Shown one piece after another: positions 30,624 through 41,333 of a stretch of 64,000 nt of DNA. Positions within the stretch are counted from its first letter, which is position 1. Every line of letters begins with the position of its first letter. The DNA is from Saccharomycopsis fibuligera x Saccharomycopsis cf. fibuligera. Its lineage: Eukaryota > Ascomycota > Saccharomycetes > Ascoideales > Saccharomycopsidaceae. The translations under genes were made by a program, and so were the position numbers. The stretch is taken from positions 4,847,353 to 4,911,352 of the forward strand of contig CP012809.1 in assembly GCA_001936135.1 (NCBI GenBank), in the 5' to 3' direction. The notes under the pieces are model-generated. The model had not been told where the DNA came from. It did not search any database and was given only the letters and a program-made list of their open reading frames with translations.

Positions 30624-31646
30624 ATGACTAACTCTAAAAACCCAGTCGTCTTACTCGACAAAGATCAGTTCCCTTTTACTGCCGAAAAATGGGATGAATT
30701 TGCTCAAAAACATCCAAATGTCAAACTCGTCATTAACAATGCCAAAGATTTTAACGAATTTTTGGACAAGGTCAATAATGATGCTCAATTCAAAGAAATT
30801 GAAATTATTGCTGCAGTAAAACACGACTACAAATTGGATAGCGAAGTTTTCGATAAATTGCCTAAATTGAAAGCAGTTTGCTTTTGCTCTGCTGGTTACA
30901 ACCAAATTGATTTTAAAGAGGCCACTAAGCGCAAAATTCAAATTTCCAGAGTGTACGACTTGGATACCTCCACCGCCGACACCAATTTGTTTTTGCTTCT
31001 TGGAGCAATGAGATTTTACCAAGTGGGGATCAAAGATTTATTCATCCACAAAAAATTTAGAAACCCAACTCAAGTGGGGGTTGCTCCAAATGACAAAGTG
31101 TTGGGTATTATTGGCTTGGGTGCTATTGGTAGACAAGTAGCTGCAAGAGCTAAGCCATTGGGTTTTGGAAAGATCATTTATTACAACAGATCACAATTGT
31201 CAAAGGAAATTGAAGAGGAATTGGGAGTCGAATACGTTTCCAATGTTGATGAATTGGTTGAACAGTCTGACGTGATAGATTTGAACTGTGCTTTAACTAA
31301 TGAAACTTACCATTTAATCAATGAAGAAAGAATTCAAAAGATGAAAGATGGGGTTATCATTGTCAATACTGCTAGAGGTGATGTTATTGATGAAACTGCA
31401 TTGATAAAGTACTTGAAAAACGGAAAAATTTTATCTGCGGGGTTGGATGTTTTCCATAATGAACCAAATGTCAATTACGAGTTGGTTGAGTTGGATAATG
31501 TTATTGCGTTGCCACATTTGGGAAGTTACTCCAAGGCGACTAGAGCTAATGCTCAATTGACAGTCTTGAAAAACGTTGAGAGTTATCTTTCTACAGGCAA
31601 GTTAGTGAGCTATATAGGTGAGCAAAAGGATGTTAGCTTTGATTAG
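30624..31646 (+). CDS. GOR1: D-2-hydroxyacid dehydrogenase, glyoxylate reductase-like
   Basis: 340 residues. NAD(P)H-dependent reductase of the 2-hydroxyacid dehydrogenase family, with glyoxylate or hydroxypyruvate the likely substrate. Rossmann motif GLGAIG at residues 164-169 within GIIGLGAIGRQVAARAKPLGF. Catalytic residues are in place: R251 in NTARGDVIDE, E280 in VFHNEPNVN, H298 in ALPHLGSYS. The N-terminal substrate domain includes LKAVCFCSAGYNQIDFKEATKRKIQISRV. Yeasts have several paralogues (GOR1, YPL113C, YGL185C types), so the exact orthology and substrate are uncertain. Confidence 0.8.
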   Translation: MTNSKNPVVLLDKDQFPFTAEKWDEFAQKHPNVKLVINNAKDFNEFLDKVNNDAQFKEIEIIAAVKHDYKLDSEVFDKLPKLKAVCFCSAGYNQIDFKEATKRKIQISRVYDLDTSTADTNLFLLLGAMRFYQVGIKDLFIHKKFRNPTQVGVAPNDKVLGIIGLGAIGRQVAARAKPLGFGKIIYYNRSQLSKEIEEELGVEYVSNVDELVEQSDVIDLNCALTNETYHLINEERIQKMKDGVIIVNTARGDVIDETALIKYLKNGKILSAGLDVFHNEPNVNYELVELDNVIALPHLGSYSKATRANAQLTVLKNVESYLSTGKLVSYIGEQKDVSFD

Positions 31647-32231
31647 AGCACTCTCTGTAACTTGATACCATGGCATAAATATATACACTTTTTTACCATT
31701 TATCTTCAATAAATCGAATTGTTGTGATGTCTTCGTATTTAGTGATTTCTCTTATCGTGCCGCATATATCAGTGCACAGCACGTTATGCTTACATAACGA
31801 CCCATGGTGGTTCTCTTACTAGCAGTTGAAACATTTTGAAGACCTTACCTTCATTGATATGTTGATTGGCATATAAGTAGCTAAGATTCACTATTATGAT
31901 CTAATTAAGTTTTTCAATATTGCTAGTGCTGTGGTTAACCGATGCTGATTCGAAAGAACTAGAAGACGCTGGTTAGTACATCTATACGCATAGTCCGTGC
32001 TAATGGGTCACTGAAATCAACCTTTTTTTTCCCAGTTGGAATAACTGAAAAATAATCAATACGCCTCAGCTTCTTTTTTTGTCATTTCTTTTCTTATATC
32101 TTGGTATCTTCAATCCACCAAAACGCTTTGCCACGTAATTGACGGCCCCTAATGCAGAGTAGCGTAATATTCGAAAGAGAAACAAAAACCAACAAATTGC
32201 CAGAAGTCAAAGCACCACCAACAATTGCAAT
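31647..32231. other. Intergenic region before SPE3
   Basis: 585 bp with no gene. A TACTAAC-type branch sequence on the - strand at about 31973-31979 was checked, but no matching 5' splice site exists, so it is not an intron signal. Confidence 0.5.
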
Positions 32232-33140
32232 ATGAGTCAAGAACACAACACCCCACATCCACTTACCCATGCATCAATTAAAGATGGATGGTTTTCTGAA
32301 TTATCAGATGACTCATTTCCTGGCCAGGCTTTTAAATTAAAAGTTGAAGAGATCTTACTTGCAGAAAAATCAGAATATCAGGACATTTTGGTTTTCAAGT
32401 CAGCCACATATGGTAACGTCTTGGTGCTTGATGGTATTATTCAGTGTACTGAAAGAGATGAGTTTTCATACCAAGAGCACATTGCCCATGTACCAATGTT
32501 TGCCCATCCAAATCCTAAAAGAGTTTTGATTATTGGTGGTGGTGATGGCGGAGTCCTTAGAGAAGTTTTAAAACACGAATCTCAACTCGAAGAAGTCATT
32601 TTAGTCGAAATTGACGAATATGTTATCAATTTAAGCAAAAAGTTCTTCCCGGAAATGTCTGTTGGGTTTGAGCATCCAAAAGTAAAAGTTGTTTTGAATG
32701 ATGGCTTCAAATTCTTAGAGCAAAACAAAAAACAATTTGACGTGATCATCACTGATTCATCTGATCCTGAAGGTCCTGCACAAAATTTCTTTGAACTGAA
32801 ATATTTCAACTTGTTGAATGATTCTTTGACCGAAAATAATGGTATCATTATCTCTCAGTCTTCAGAAAATATTTGGCTCAATGTACCAAAGATTAAACAT
32901 TTGCTTTCAATCTATAAGCAGATTTTCCCTGTGGTCCAATACTGTTACACCTGTACTCCATCATACACTTCTGGTCAATTGGGTCTTGTGGTTTGTTCGA
33001 ACAACAAAAACTTTGACATTTCCAAACCAGTCAGAATATTGAGAAAAGAGGAAGAGCAACTGCTCTTCAAGTATTATAACAGCAGATTGCACGAAGCTAG
33101 TTTTATTTTGCCAAATTCAGCAAAGAATTACTTGAAATGA
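32232..33140 (+). CDS. SPE3: Spermidine synthase
   Basis: 302 residues. Transfers aminopropyl from decarboxylated S-adenosylmethionine to putrescine. Seen: [40 protein letters not shown], the nucleotide-binding GGGDGG (residues 102-107), [11 protein letters not shown], and the catalytic-region [13 protein letters not shown] with D175. The length is the family norm (293-300). Residue 189 is encoded by CTG in the segment FFE-x-KYFNLL; other spermidine synthases carry polar residues there, which favours Ser over Leu at this codon. Confidence 0.97.
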   Translation: MSQEHNTPHPLTHASIKDGWFSELSDDSFPGQAFKLKVEEILLAEKSEYQDILVFKSATYGNVLVLDGIIQCTERDEFSYQEHIAHVPMFAHPNPKRVLIIGGGDGGVLREVLKHESQLEEVILVEIDEYVINLSKKFFPEMSVGFEHPKVKVVLNDGFKFLEQNKKQFDVIITDSSDPEGPAQNFFELKYFNLLNDSLTENNGIIISQSSENIWLNVPKIKHLLSIYKQIFPVVQYCYTCTPSYTSGQLGLVVCSNNKNFDISKPVRILRKEEEQLLFKYYNSRLHEASFILPNSAKNYLK

Positions 33141-33610
33141 TCAGCAGGTACTGAAGGTAAACCAAATAGTAAAAGTCTGTTGCTATCAGTATTTTATATA
33201 CATTTTCACTAGATTAGAAAAGCTATAAGAATATATTATAGAGCATATTTTCATAGATAAAGCTAATGAGTAAATAACAATAATAATGCTAATAAAAATG
33301 AAAATAGTATTAAACAGAGTAATGTGAAAATGAAAACAAAAACAAAAAATCGGAAAATTATAATAAAATCATAGAAAATAATAATAAAAAAGACGAAAAA
33401 AGAAAATGAAGAAATCAAACAAAAGTAGCAAAACAAAGCTGATATTGAAAAAAAAAAATACTTGGAGCAAAAGATAAAGGGGTGTAGTTGATATGAGAAA
33501 TAAATGACAACAGTTGAATAAAAAACACCAATGCAGATAGCTTGTAAAATGAAAAAAAAAAAAAAAAAAATAAATAAATAAAAATAAAATATTGGGATCA
33601 AAGAGGAGGC
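33141..33610. other. SPE3 / GIT1-like convergent 3' region
   Basis: 470 bp, strongly A-rich on the + strand from about 33280 to 33590 (A tracts at about 33451-33459 and 33552-33569). These are T-rich downstream sequences for the - strand transporter gene. No gene seen. Confidence 0.6.
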
Positions 33611-35209
33611 TTATGTAGCGAAGCTCTTTTTGCTGATTTCAGCATTTTCTGAATGCTTGTCAAGGTTTTCAACAGTCTCAACGTTGATTTTTTCATCAAT
33701 GCTGGAATCATCAGTACCCAATTGAGATAAATCAAAACCAGTACTTTGCAAATAATCCAAAAATGCTTTGTCTTCAGCCAACATAGCTTCAGGACTAACA
33801 TCTGGTAACAAAAACAATCCCAAAAATGCTGCGAAAAGGGCTAAAGATGAACCAATATAGTATGGCGCTTGAAGACCATGCTCCTTCATAACCTTTGGAA
33901 AAACATAAGTGCCCACAAAAGCCCCAATTTTACCAATAGCTGCAGAAATGGCATAGTAACTGCCTCTGATAGAAGTAGCACCAGTCTTTGAAGCCAAACA
34001 GCCCATATTGTCACCAGCACCAAATTCACCAAAAGTCATAAACAAACCGTATAACACAGTAAAACCTGCAATGTGGTTTTTCAAAGTATGATATGAACCA
34101 GCAATAGCAAAACCAAAGATAGATTGGACAACCAAACCAATAATTAATGTGATTCTTGGACCAAGGTAGTCAGCAGAAATAGCACCCAAAAATGCACCAG
34201 GAATATAAAACAAATTAAAAACCACATTCCAACCAAATGTCTTGTACAAGTTGCTATCTGGGATAATAGTGTTTAAAATGTTAGATGAATATATACCGAA
34301 TGCATAGGCACTGAAATCATAAATGAACCAGATGATGGAAACAATAGCCAATCTAAACCAATAAAATTTGATAATTTTGATGTATGGAATGGAAACCTTT
34401 TTGAATCTAGTTTTTTGATAATTTTCATTTTCCTTAAAGTTCAATCTTGAAATGAACAAAAACAAAGGCCAAATTGCACCCATACCCAAAGTAATTCTCC
34501 AAACTGGAGTCAAATGCTTTTCACCACAAATCCACAATAAAACCATTGGAACAAAAGCACTAACGACAAACCCAAAATCAATAGCAAAATTAGTGAACCA
34601 GATAAAATATCTGTTTCTCTTTTTAGCAGGAAGCAAAGCAGAAGCTTCCGCACAAGCTACAGAACCAGTTGGATATTCTGAACCAATACCAATACCCAAA
34701 AAGAATCTATAAGCCGTCAATGCAGCCAACATACCACTGACGCTACCTTTGTAACCCCAAGAACCAGCACACAAGATAGCAAAAACAATCAAGATAGAGT
34801 TGGAAATCAACATCCCAGTCTTTCTGGAAAACTTATCGGCAACGTATCCGAAGGATAACATACCAATAATGGTACCCACGAAAGCAATAGAAGAGACGTT
34901 GGAAATGGCATTGGAGTTTTTGTACTCATCAGGATATAAGATTGCCAAACATGTGGAAGCAGTGGAAATGGAGTTATTCACATAACCGTCGGAGAACAAT
35001 CCGGAACCAGCCGTGATAATAGTCCAAATTTGGTCTTTTTTACTGGCAGTATTCTCAGCGGTTTTAAGCTCAATAGGACCATCATCAACATCTTCATTAT
35101 TTAGTTCATTTTCGGTTTTGTTTATGATGTACTCTCTCTTGGCTTTTTCAATCCAGCCTACACTGAATTCAGAAAATGATTTAGGTATATCACGATTCCA
35201 AACGGCCAT
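33611..35209 (-). CDS. GIT1: MFS glycerophosphodiester (GroPIns/GroPCho) permease, GIT family
   Basis: 532 residues with about 12 membrane spans. Cytosolic N-terminus, then WTIITAGSGLFSDGYVNNSI, the MFS motif GYVADKFSRKTGML after TM2, FFLGIGIGSEYPTGSVACAEASALLPAKKRNRYFIWFTNFAIDFGF, and the long central loop ending IPYIKIIKFYWFRLAIVSIIWFIYDFSAYAFGIYSSNIL, as in Git1. C-terminal FGEFGAGDNMGCLASKTGATSIRGSYYAISAAIGKIGAF and DVSPEAMLAEDKAFLDYLQ also match. The family takes up glycerophosphoinositol or glycerophosphocholine, usually under phosphate starvation. Which paralogue this is (Candida has several GIT genes) cannot be told. A possible Pho4-type site (CACGTT on the - strand) lies at 35528-35533. 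Confidence 0.88.
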   Translation of the reverse strand: MAVWNRDIPKSFSEFSVGWIEKAKREYIINKTENELNNEDVDDGPIELKTAENTASKKDQIWTIITAGSGLFSDGYVNNSISTASTCLAILYPDEYKNSNAISNVSSIAFVGTIIGMLSFGYVADKFSRKTGMLISNSILIVFAILCAGSWGYKGSVSGMLAALTAYRFFLGIGIGSEYPTGSVACAEASALLPAKKRNRYFIWFTNFAIDFGFVVSAFVPMVLLWICGEKHLTPVWRITLGMGAIWPLFLFISRLNFKENENYQKTRFKKVSIPYIKIIKFYWFRLAIVSIIWFIYDFSAYAFGIYSSNILNTIIPDSNLYKTFGWNVVFNLFYIPGAFLGAISADYLGPRITLIIGLVVQSIFGFAIAGSYHTLKNHIAGFTVLYGLFMTFGEFGAGDNMGCLASKTGATSIRGSYYAISAAIGKIGAFVGTYVFPKVMKEHGLQAPYYIGSSLALFAAFLGLFLLPDVSPEAMLAEDKAFLDYLQSTGFDLSQLGTDDSSIDEKINVETVENLDKHSENAEISKKSFAT

Positions 35210-37171
35210 AATAATGATGTTTCAAATTAAATAGCTGATTATAAGCGTATATGTATGACAAAAGCGATTGCTCCAGAAAACGAAAACAAAATAGAAGTTG
35301 GCAAAAGAAAAAGAAGAGAAAGATAAATTTAAGCGATTTGAAAAGCCAAGACAGAACAAAAAGCAGAAGAAAAGCAAAAGCAATTGAAAGGAAATCAGTA
35401 CTGGTAATATACAGAAAGAGGTATCAAGTAATAAGTAGAAAAAAAACTTTTGAAAAAAATAGCAATTAGCTCAGTATACTTATAAATCTCCGATTGGGTG
35501 GATCAGTATGCGCACGATAAGAGCAGAAACGTGCGTGCAGCGTCAGTTCTCTCGGTAACTAGGCGGGTAACAACTGCTGGCCAATGCAATCAGCCAAAAA
35601 TAGCAAAGGTTCCTTTCTTAGTGCATGCTATCAAAATATGAGGAATCGTTGACAGAATTTGATAATTCTTGTGAAAGAATGAGAACACCAGTAGCTGTGT
35701 ATGGAAGTTAACAAGGCTTTACCATAACCCAGGAGCCAAACAAGAATAGATAAGAGTTGTAGCTTCTAACTAAACAGCTAACTGGCACGGCTGTCTCCAA
35801 GCAATTTGGTATTTGAGCAAACCAACATTTTGGAAAACTGCACTAGCCACTCAGGACTCTTTCACATGCGGTTTTGTTGTGCACCCACGTTGTACCCTTA
35901 AAAGCAAAGCCGGGTCACTCCGTTTTTCTAATGGAGTATACACGGGATGCAGTCAATGTGAACTAGAAGTTTCGGTACAGCGTAAAATTTGCATGAGTAT
36001 GCACACGTATGCATATGCATGCATACAGCTGTCTGGTTGGTTTTGTGGCCAGCGCCGTGGCGAATAGAAAATTGCAGGTTTTGAGCTGCTCTACAAAATA
36101 CTATGAAAATTTTCCAAATGACTGACCATGTGAAAATTACAGTGCAAACTAATACGCCTAAGAGCCTCTAATATCCAGCAAAGCCGTATACTATCCATCA
36201 GAATGAATAATTACTACTGTCATTTTTTTATTTTTCACGACTTTTTCGCTTATTTGTTGAGTCTGAGTGTTCTTGGCATGTTGCGGCATTTGCCAAAATC
36301 TCATAGGCATTCATACGCAATGCCTTAAACAATATTGACAGTTTAGCTTTGGCTTTTATCTCCGACAATACTCTGGAATGAAGTTGGCAATGTATGTAGC
36401 CCAACCGTTACAGTTATTTAACAATGTTAGAAAAATCATCACGAATCCATTTATCTGGATATCGGCTGAATACCTGGAACCTTATCCTCGTAGAACTGTT
36501 TTTTATACGCCGGCTGCAGCAACACCGATTTTGTATTCTTGGAAATTAAATTCAAAAGTATTGAATGTTTTCACTTTACAATATTGAAAAAAATTGTTTC
36601 TTTGCAACAAAATCTTTTCCATCTTAGTCTCATTTAAACGATAGATAGACACATCAGTCTACTAGTAGTGTTAGGTAGATTCAGGAATAGTATAAGAGAA
36701 ACGACCCAATCGGAGGAAAATACATCTCAGAGAATATTTTTTCCAATATTTGTAGGAACCACGACCAATTGTTTTGATATAATTTTGATGATAAATGGTC
36801 ACGGATGCCCTTTCTGTTATTTCATAAGTCTATTCCTGACTACCAAGACTGGAAACGTGCTGACAGTGTAAATTCCAAATAATAGCATTAACTATATATG
36901 GCAGGCGCCACGATACTATTAACTCTATTGATAATCTCCAAAAGTTACCAGTTAAAGATATCCTAAAAAAAAGTAACAAATAAAAGTTTATTGATACTCG
37001 CTGACGTATATGTTTCAGAAGCTCGAGCCAAAAAGTAGAAAGAAAATAGAGCCATAATTAGATAGCCTGGTCAAAGAAGGGGAAAATATCAAAAAAGTAG
37101 TATCATAACAAAGCTGTCGGATTATGGTTGCATGTTCTCCACAAAGGAAAAACACTTACTTTTCAAAGCAC
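35210..37171. other. Gene-free region between GIT1-like gene and glucoamylase
   Basis: Almost 2 kb. AACGTG at 35528-35533 (CACGTT on the - strand, a medium-affinity Pho4-type core) lies about 320 bp before the transporter. A perfect 12-bp palindrome ATGCATATGCAT lies at 36009-36020 in a purine-pyrimidine alternating patch. Short frames at 35813-36067 (TTG start), 36378-36587 and 36668-36871 show no protein-like composition or signals. No RNA gene seen. Confidence 0.5.
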
Positions 37172-38731
37172 TTAAGCCAAAGCCTTGACCTTATTTCTAA
37201 GTCTAATAGCTTCAAGAAGAGCACCACTGCTCCATGTCAAAGAGTAGGCACCGGTGGAATAACCGGTATATCTGTTAAGTTGTTCATTCAAGGAGCCATC
37301 ATCATTAATATGATCCAAAATGACTTGCAAAAAGGAATCACCGAATGTGACCAAATTATCAGCAACCGTGTTAAATTCATCAGAGCCACTTTTAATGGTG
37401 ACACTATCAGAAGACTGGTAAGCAGAATTGATGGTAGATAAATCAACAATATACTTGTTAAAAAAATCGTAGTTAATCTTGTTAATGGTAATGTCATTTG
37501 AGGCCGACTTTGCATCATAAGCAAGTTTGTATGGAACTTGGGCAGCATAGGCAGTAGCTAAGAACCATGGATTGCCTTCAGATGAACCATCACCATTGTA
37601 AACATCTTCTGGGTATCTGCCAATAGCTGCACCAGCAGAATAAGCACTGTTAACAGAGTATCTGTCTTTGTTATCCTCCAATAACAAGTAATATGATTGC
37701 AAAACATACTCATTGTCAACATCAAATGGAGTTGAGCTGCTTTCACCAATATCATGAGTCAAAAGTGGGCCAATATATGTGGCTGAATCTAGACCTTGTC
37801 TAGAGTTTTGTTGAAGCAAATCTGGGTTTTCAACAATGTGGTTAACATCAGTATTAACAAATCCACCATCACTGCCACTCAAATAACTTTCGAGGGTAGA
37901 AGCAGTCGAAGAAAGTGTGTTCGCAAAGTCGCCGTCGTCAAAACTTTTGGCAATATCGACAGCATAAGCAAGGGCTTTCTGTTGAACCAAGCTTGTAAAA
38001 AAGTGTCTGCCTTGGTTTTCCTCCCAAAGATCAAACCCAGTAGAATCCCAGTACCCTATAACATATTCCAAGTCTGGTTTGATGATATTTTTGTAAATAT
38101 CTTCAGTTGAAGAAAAGTTGATATCACCTGAATCAGTCAATACTAATTTACCTTCATTTAAAGAATTGACATCATTCAAGTATCTACTGATAGCATAAGC
38201 TCTCAAAGCAGGACCATCATTTTGCGGTCTCCCCCAAGCTCCGGTGTATGCAGAACCATCTGTGTTAAATTTTGGTTCTCCCAAGCCTTTATGATTTTCA
38301 TCATCAAAGCTGCCACTTGGGTTACTGGTTCTTTGAAGGTTGTAACTGGTGTTAATGTAGTACTCAACTGCCTTGGCCAAAGTGGTATTGAAGTTATTAT
38401 CTTCTAGTTCAGAAAGAACTGTCAAAAATGTAATTGCGGAATCTCTGGTCCATTGGTAATAGTAGTCCGGATTAGAGGTTGATGGAGAAGCAATAACAGT
38501 ACCAGGAACACCATTATTAAATTGGCCTTCAGGATAAGCAATGTTTTGTAAAAGATAGTATAAAGATACTTCTTTTTGTTTGTCCAAGAAGGTTTCCAAG
38601 TCAGTTCTGTCAACTTTATAGTTTGAATAAGCTTCAAAAGAAGGATAGGCTCTTTTGTTCAAAGGACCTTCTTGCAAAGGTAAAGCACTAACAATAGCAG
38701 CAAAGACGGAAAATAAAACACCGAATTTCAT
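37172..38731 (-). CDS. GLU1: Secreted glucoamylase (glucan 1,4-alpha-glucosidase), GH15
   Basis: 519 residues: signal peptide MKFGVLFSVFAAIVSA, short propeptide ending Lys26-Arg27 (Kex2-type site), and a 492-residue mature enzyme that releases glucose from starch ends. GH15 landmarks: YYYQWTRDSAITFL (residues 90-103), GLGEPKFNTDGSAYTGAWGRPQNDGPALRAYAI, catalytic acid E237 (mature 210) in FDLWEENQG, GLDSATYIGPLL, AGAAIGRYPEDVYNG, and catalytic base E483 (mature 456) in LNEQLNRYTGYSTGAYSLTWSSGALLEA. No starch-binding module is fused. These positions coincide with what I recall of Saccharomycopsis fibuligera GLU1, and this is the main evidence for the organism. It is the last ordinary gene before the repeat-rich region. 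The promoter has TATAAATA and a GC box (separate entry). Confidence 0.97.
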   Translation of the reverse strand: MKFGVLFSVFAAIVSALPLQEGPLNKRAYPSFEAYSNYKVDRTDLETFLDKQKEVSLYYLLQNIAYPEGQFNNGVPGTVIASPSTSNPDYYYQWTRDSAITFLTVLSELEDNNFNTTLAKAVEYYINTSYNLQRTSNPSGSFDDENHKGLGEPKFNTDGSAYTGAWGRPQNDGPALRAYAISRYLNDVNSLNEGKLVLTDSGDINFSSTEDIYKNIIKPDLEYVIGYWDSTGFDLWEENQGRHFFTSLVQQKALAYAVDIAKSFDDGDFANTLSSTASTLESYLSGSDGGFVNTDVNHIVENPDLLQQNSRQGLDSATYIGPLLTHDIGESSSTPFDVDNEYVLQSYYLLLEDNKDRYSVNSAYSAGAAIGRYPEDVYNGDGSSEGNPWFLATAYAAQVPYKLAYDAKSASNDITINKINYDFFNKYIVDLSTINSAYQSSDSVTIKSGSDEFNTVADNLVTFGDSFLQVILDHINDDGSLNEQLNRYTGYSTGAYSLTWSSGALLEAIRLRNKVKALA

Positions 38732-38867
38732 AGCAAATAGAAGTTTCAGGAAGGTAGCAAAAAAATTTGAAAAAAGAAAGTTCTGTTTTTATTGATTTTG
38801 TTTGAATATTTTTGATATATAAAGATTATATTGTGTAAAACTGTAGAAAATGAGGTGATGTAGTAAG

Positions 38868-39107
38868 TATTTATACCAATTTCTATTTACCAAACCAAGA
38901 GAGCCTCGCCGCTATATTGAAGACACGCTTATATTTTTTGAACACTTCCAAAAAAGTGCTATGGCATAATGTTGTGATCTACGATGTGTAGTCATAATCA
39001 GTTTAACCCCTCGGAACATCTTTTATCCTTCGAATGCGCATGTTGACTGCAGCGGCGCCTTACTGCGGTCACCTGCGACATGCCATTTGACGCACCCCGG
39101 GCGGGGG
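38868..39107 (-). promoter_or_regulatory. Glucoamylase promoter: TATA box and Mig1-like GC box
   Basis: TATAAATA on the - strand (complement of 38868-38875) lies about 137 bp before the GLU1 ATG. A GC-rich block CCCCGGGCGGGGG at 39095-39107 includes GCGGGG, the core recognised by Mig1/CreA-type glucose repressors. Glucose repression of glucoamylase is common in fungi; here it is inferred from one site only. Confidence 0.4.
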
Positions 39108-40759
39108 AAAGAATTAGAAATCATCTACAGTGCATTGTGCATCACACTGCGTTCGGATTATTTCATTAATAGCAAGACAGTTGAACAATTGCCACAATGT
39201 TTATTAGTGATCGCAAACAGGAAATACGAACGCTTAAAAACGGATTATTATTTTATTGTATTAATATAATAGACCGTTATTTTATTCTTCGGCAGAAAAG
39301 TTTTGGTATTAGAACAATAAATGTTCATTCATGCCATTTACAAAATTATGCTTAAAAAAACCTGTTTTCTATCAATTTTAGAGAAAAGTAAAGCTAACGC
39401 TCTATTCAGCAAATGCAAGAGATTCCAGTAGTTGCAGGTCTAAGGAGTAGTGCATCCCGGGCAACCAACTTCAGAATAGGCGTTTTCTGAGCCTCAATCG
39501 CACTGCACTCGAGGCAAAACACAAGTTGCTAGTGCATGGCACAATTTTACGAACCACTATTAGTTTTAGAATAATAGCAGAAACAGAAAATCATTTAAAA
39601 AAATTTGTTTTCAATGTCCCCACACATTAAACTTAGCTCCATTTAGTTTTTGTTGGAGGGGGTGAAGTTGTTCTGTTTTTATCATTTAGTGATGTAACAA
39701 ATTCGCGCCCCATGGTAGATGCTGATCATCCGCGAAGGAATATTTTGTGTCTCAAAAACTAAAAACAGAGATGGCTAAACCTCACCGCAAATCCTCAAAA
39801 GCACTGATCACGAATACCCACTTTTTCCTAATGCTAAAAAGAAATGTTTCTTGGCATTCCCCGAATAGAGTTGCATGCAGGCCAGCATATCTGTATGATT
39901 TTTGATCATTAGAGTAGCTAATGGCTATTTTAAAACTCATAAATGACGAATACTGTAATTAATGTAAATATGCACCTAAAAGCTTGGCACAAGGATAACA
40001 TAATTAGTAATTCTCCGGTAAAATTCCATCATAACAAACACTCTCATGACTTACGGACGAGGGGATGTCGGGAATTGCTTCGCTTCAGATTTTTCTGCAA
40101 GTAAGCTCCAGGCTGATTTCCAAAAGCTGTTTTTCCGGATAGTGGTATAAACATATCCGTGATAGTACCAAAAGTGTTAGAGTTAAGGGAGGAAATAGGA
40201 AATATTAGCGTATAATTTTGCAAAACTTATGATCTTCGTTTTTCCGTTGGTATAATGTATACAGAACAGATCTTGTGCTACGAGTCAGTTACTAGTAATG
40301 GTCTAATTGTTTCACTATTTATGTAAAATTTTTAGAATGCATCATGCTTTTAATATGATGTTTGAACGGAAAATGCTTTTGCTTTCAGTTGAAACTTAAA
40401 CGTATGCAATGAAATATGTGTATTTTTGATGAACAATTCCCCCATTTATTAGCATATAAAACAGTTTCAGAAAACATTTATAACCTCAACCAATAAATAA
40501 CTTTCATTATTATCCGATTCTCTGCTGTCATTTGAATAATCTTTCCAATAGCGACCAATCGGTTCACTTAATATAGGTGCATGTTGATGAATTGGTTTCC
40601 CTTTTAAACAACATATGATGATAGTAAATTGTCAAGAATTGATAAAAGCGAAACAATTCATTTATTACTAGCCTTCTTAGAAAAACGGGTTTTGTTGCTG
40701 ATTTAGTTAAACTGCTGGTAGATGATATAAAGCATAGGGGAAACTTATATAAGTGAAAC
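38876..40759. other. Gene-free transition to the repeat-rich region
   Basis: About 1.9 kb beyond the glucoamylase promoter with no gene or fragment I can support. TTATATAAG at 40745-40753 is a TATA-like element only 7 bp before the 246-bp repeat. A 60-codon frame at 39087-39269 is not protein-like. Confidence 0.5.
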
Positions 40760-41005
40760 CCTACTTGCCCGCTTTGGCCCCCAACCGCACTTTTCTCGCT
40801 CTACGCCCTAATCCGATTCCTCGCCAAAATCCTTCTTTACTATGTGCCACGCCAAACCTCGGCTCTACCCACACTATATACATGTCAATACAAATCAAAC
40901 ACGCTCTACCAGCTCTACCCACACTATATACATCTCAATACAAATCAAACACACTCTACCATGCGCAGCCTCTAAATTCCTTCCGCCAAAATTCACCGGC
41001 ACTCC
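40760..41005 (+). repeat. 246-bp direct repeat, left copy (R1)
   Basis: Matches 59563-59808 over exactly 246 bp in the same orientation, with only about ten mismatches by eye. It starts CCTACTTGCCCGC and ends CACCGGCACTCC. Internally it has two tandem 50-bp units (about 40862-40911 and 40912-40961), each with CTACCCACACTATATAC. The strand is pyrimidine-rich. An open frame of Pro/Leu/Thr character runs through it in both copies but is not gene-like. It lacks TG...CA ends, so it is not a typical LTR. It lies about 330 bp upstream of ORF1. Confidence 0.9.
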
Positions 41006-41333
41006 TCTACGGCCGCACTGTCTCAAATCCGTATTTTTCCTCACTTTTGGCCAAACCAAAATTCCGTGATTTTCTGCATTATGTACTACTCACCCTGAAC
41101 CACACTGTTTCTGGTAGCTGAGCCGTAGGATTTTTTCCCACACTCACCTTCTCGGCTCACTCGCATTTTTTGTAAATTTTCTGGTATTTTCCTTTTCTTT
41201 ATTTGTCATGAAACCCAAAAAAATAACTCTGTGGTGTAAACTTTTTTTAAATATTTAATTACAGATTATCCTGTCTGAACTTTTTAGTTTTTAACCTGAT
41301 TTAGTCTTTTTACCTAGATACATAAGCTTATTC

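Noticed and set aside
35813-36871. Three small + strand frames between the transporter and glucoamylase
   Set aside because: Low protein likelihood, one with a non-ATG start, and no signal peptide, domain or regulatory context.
40753-41121. 122-codon frame through the left 246-bp repeat (similar frame at 59559-59828)
   Set aside because: It starts at non-ATG codons, is made from tandem 50-bp units and has no domain-like sequence. The similarity of the two frames is explained by the DNA repeat.
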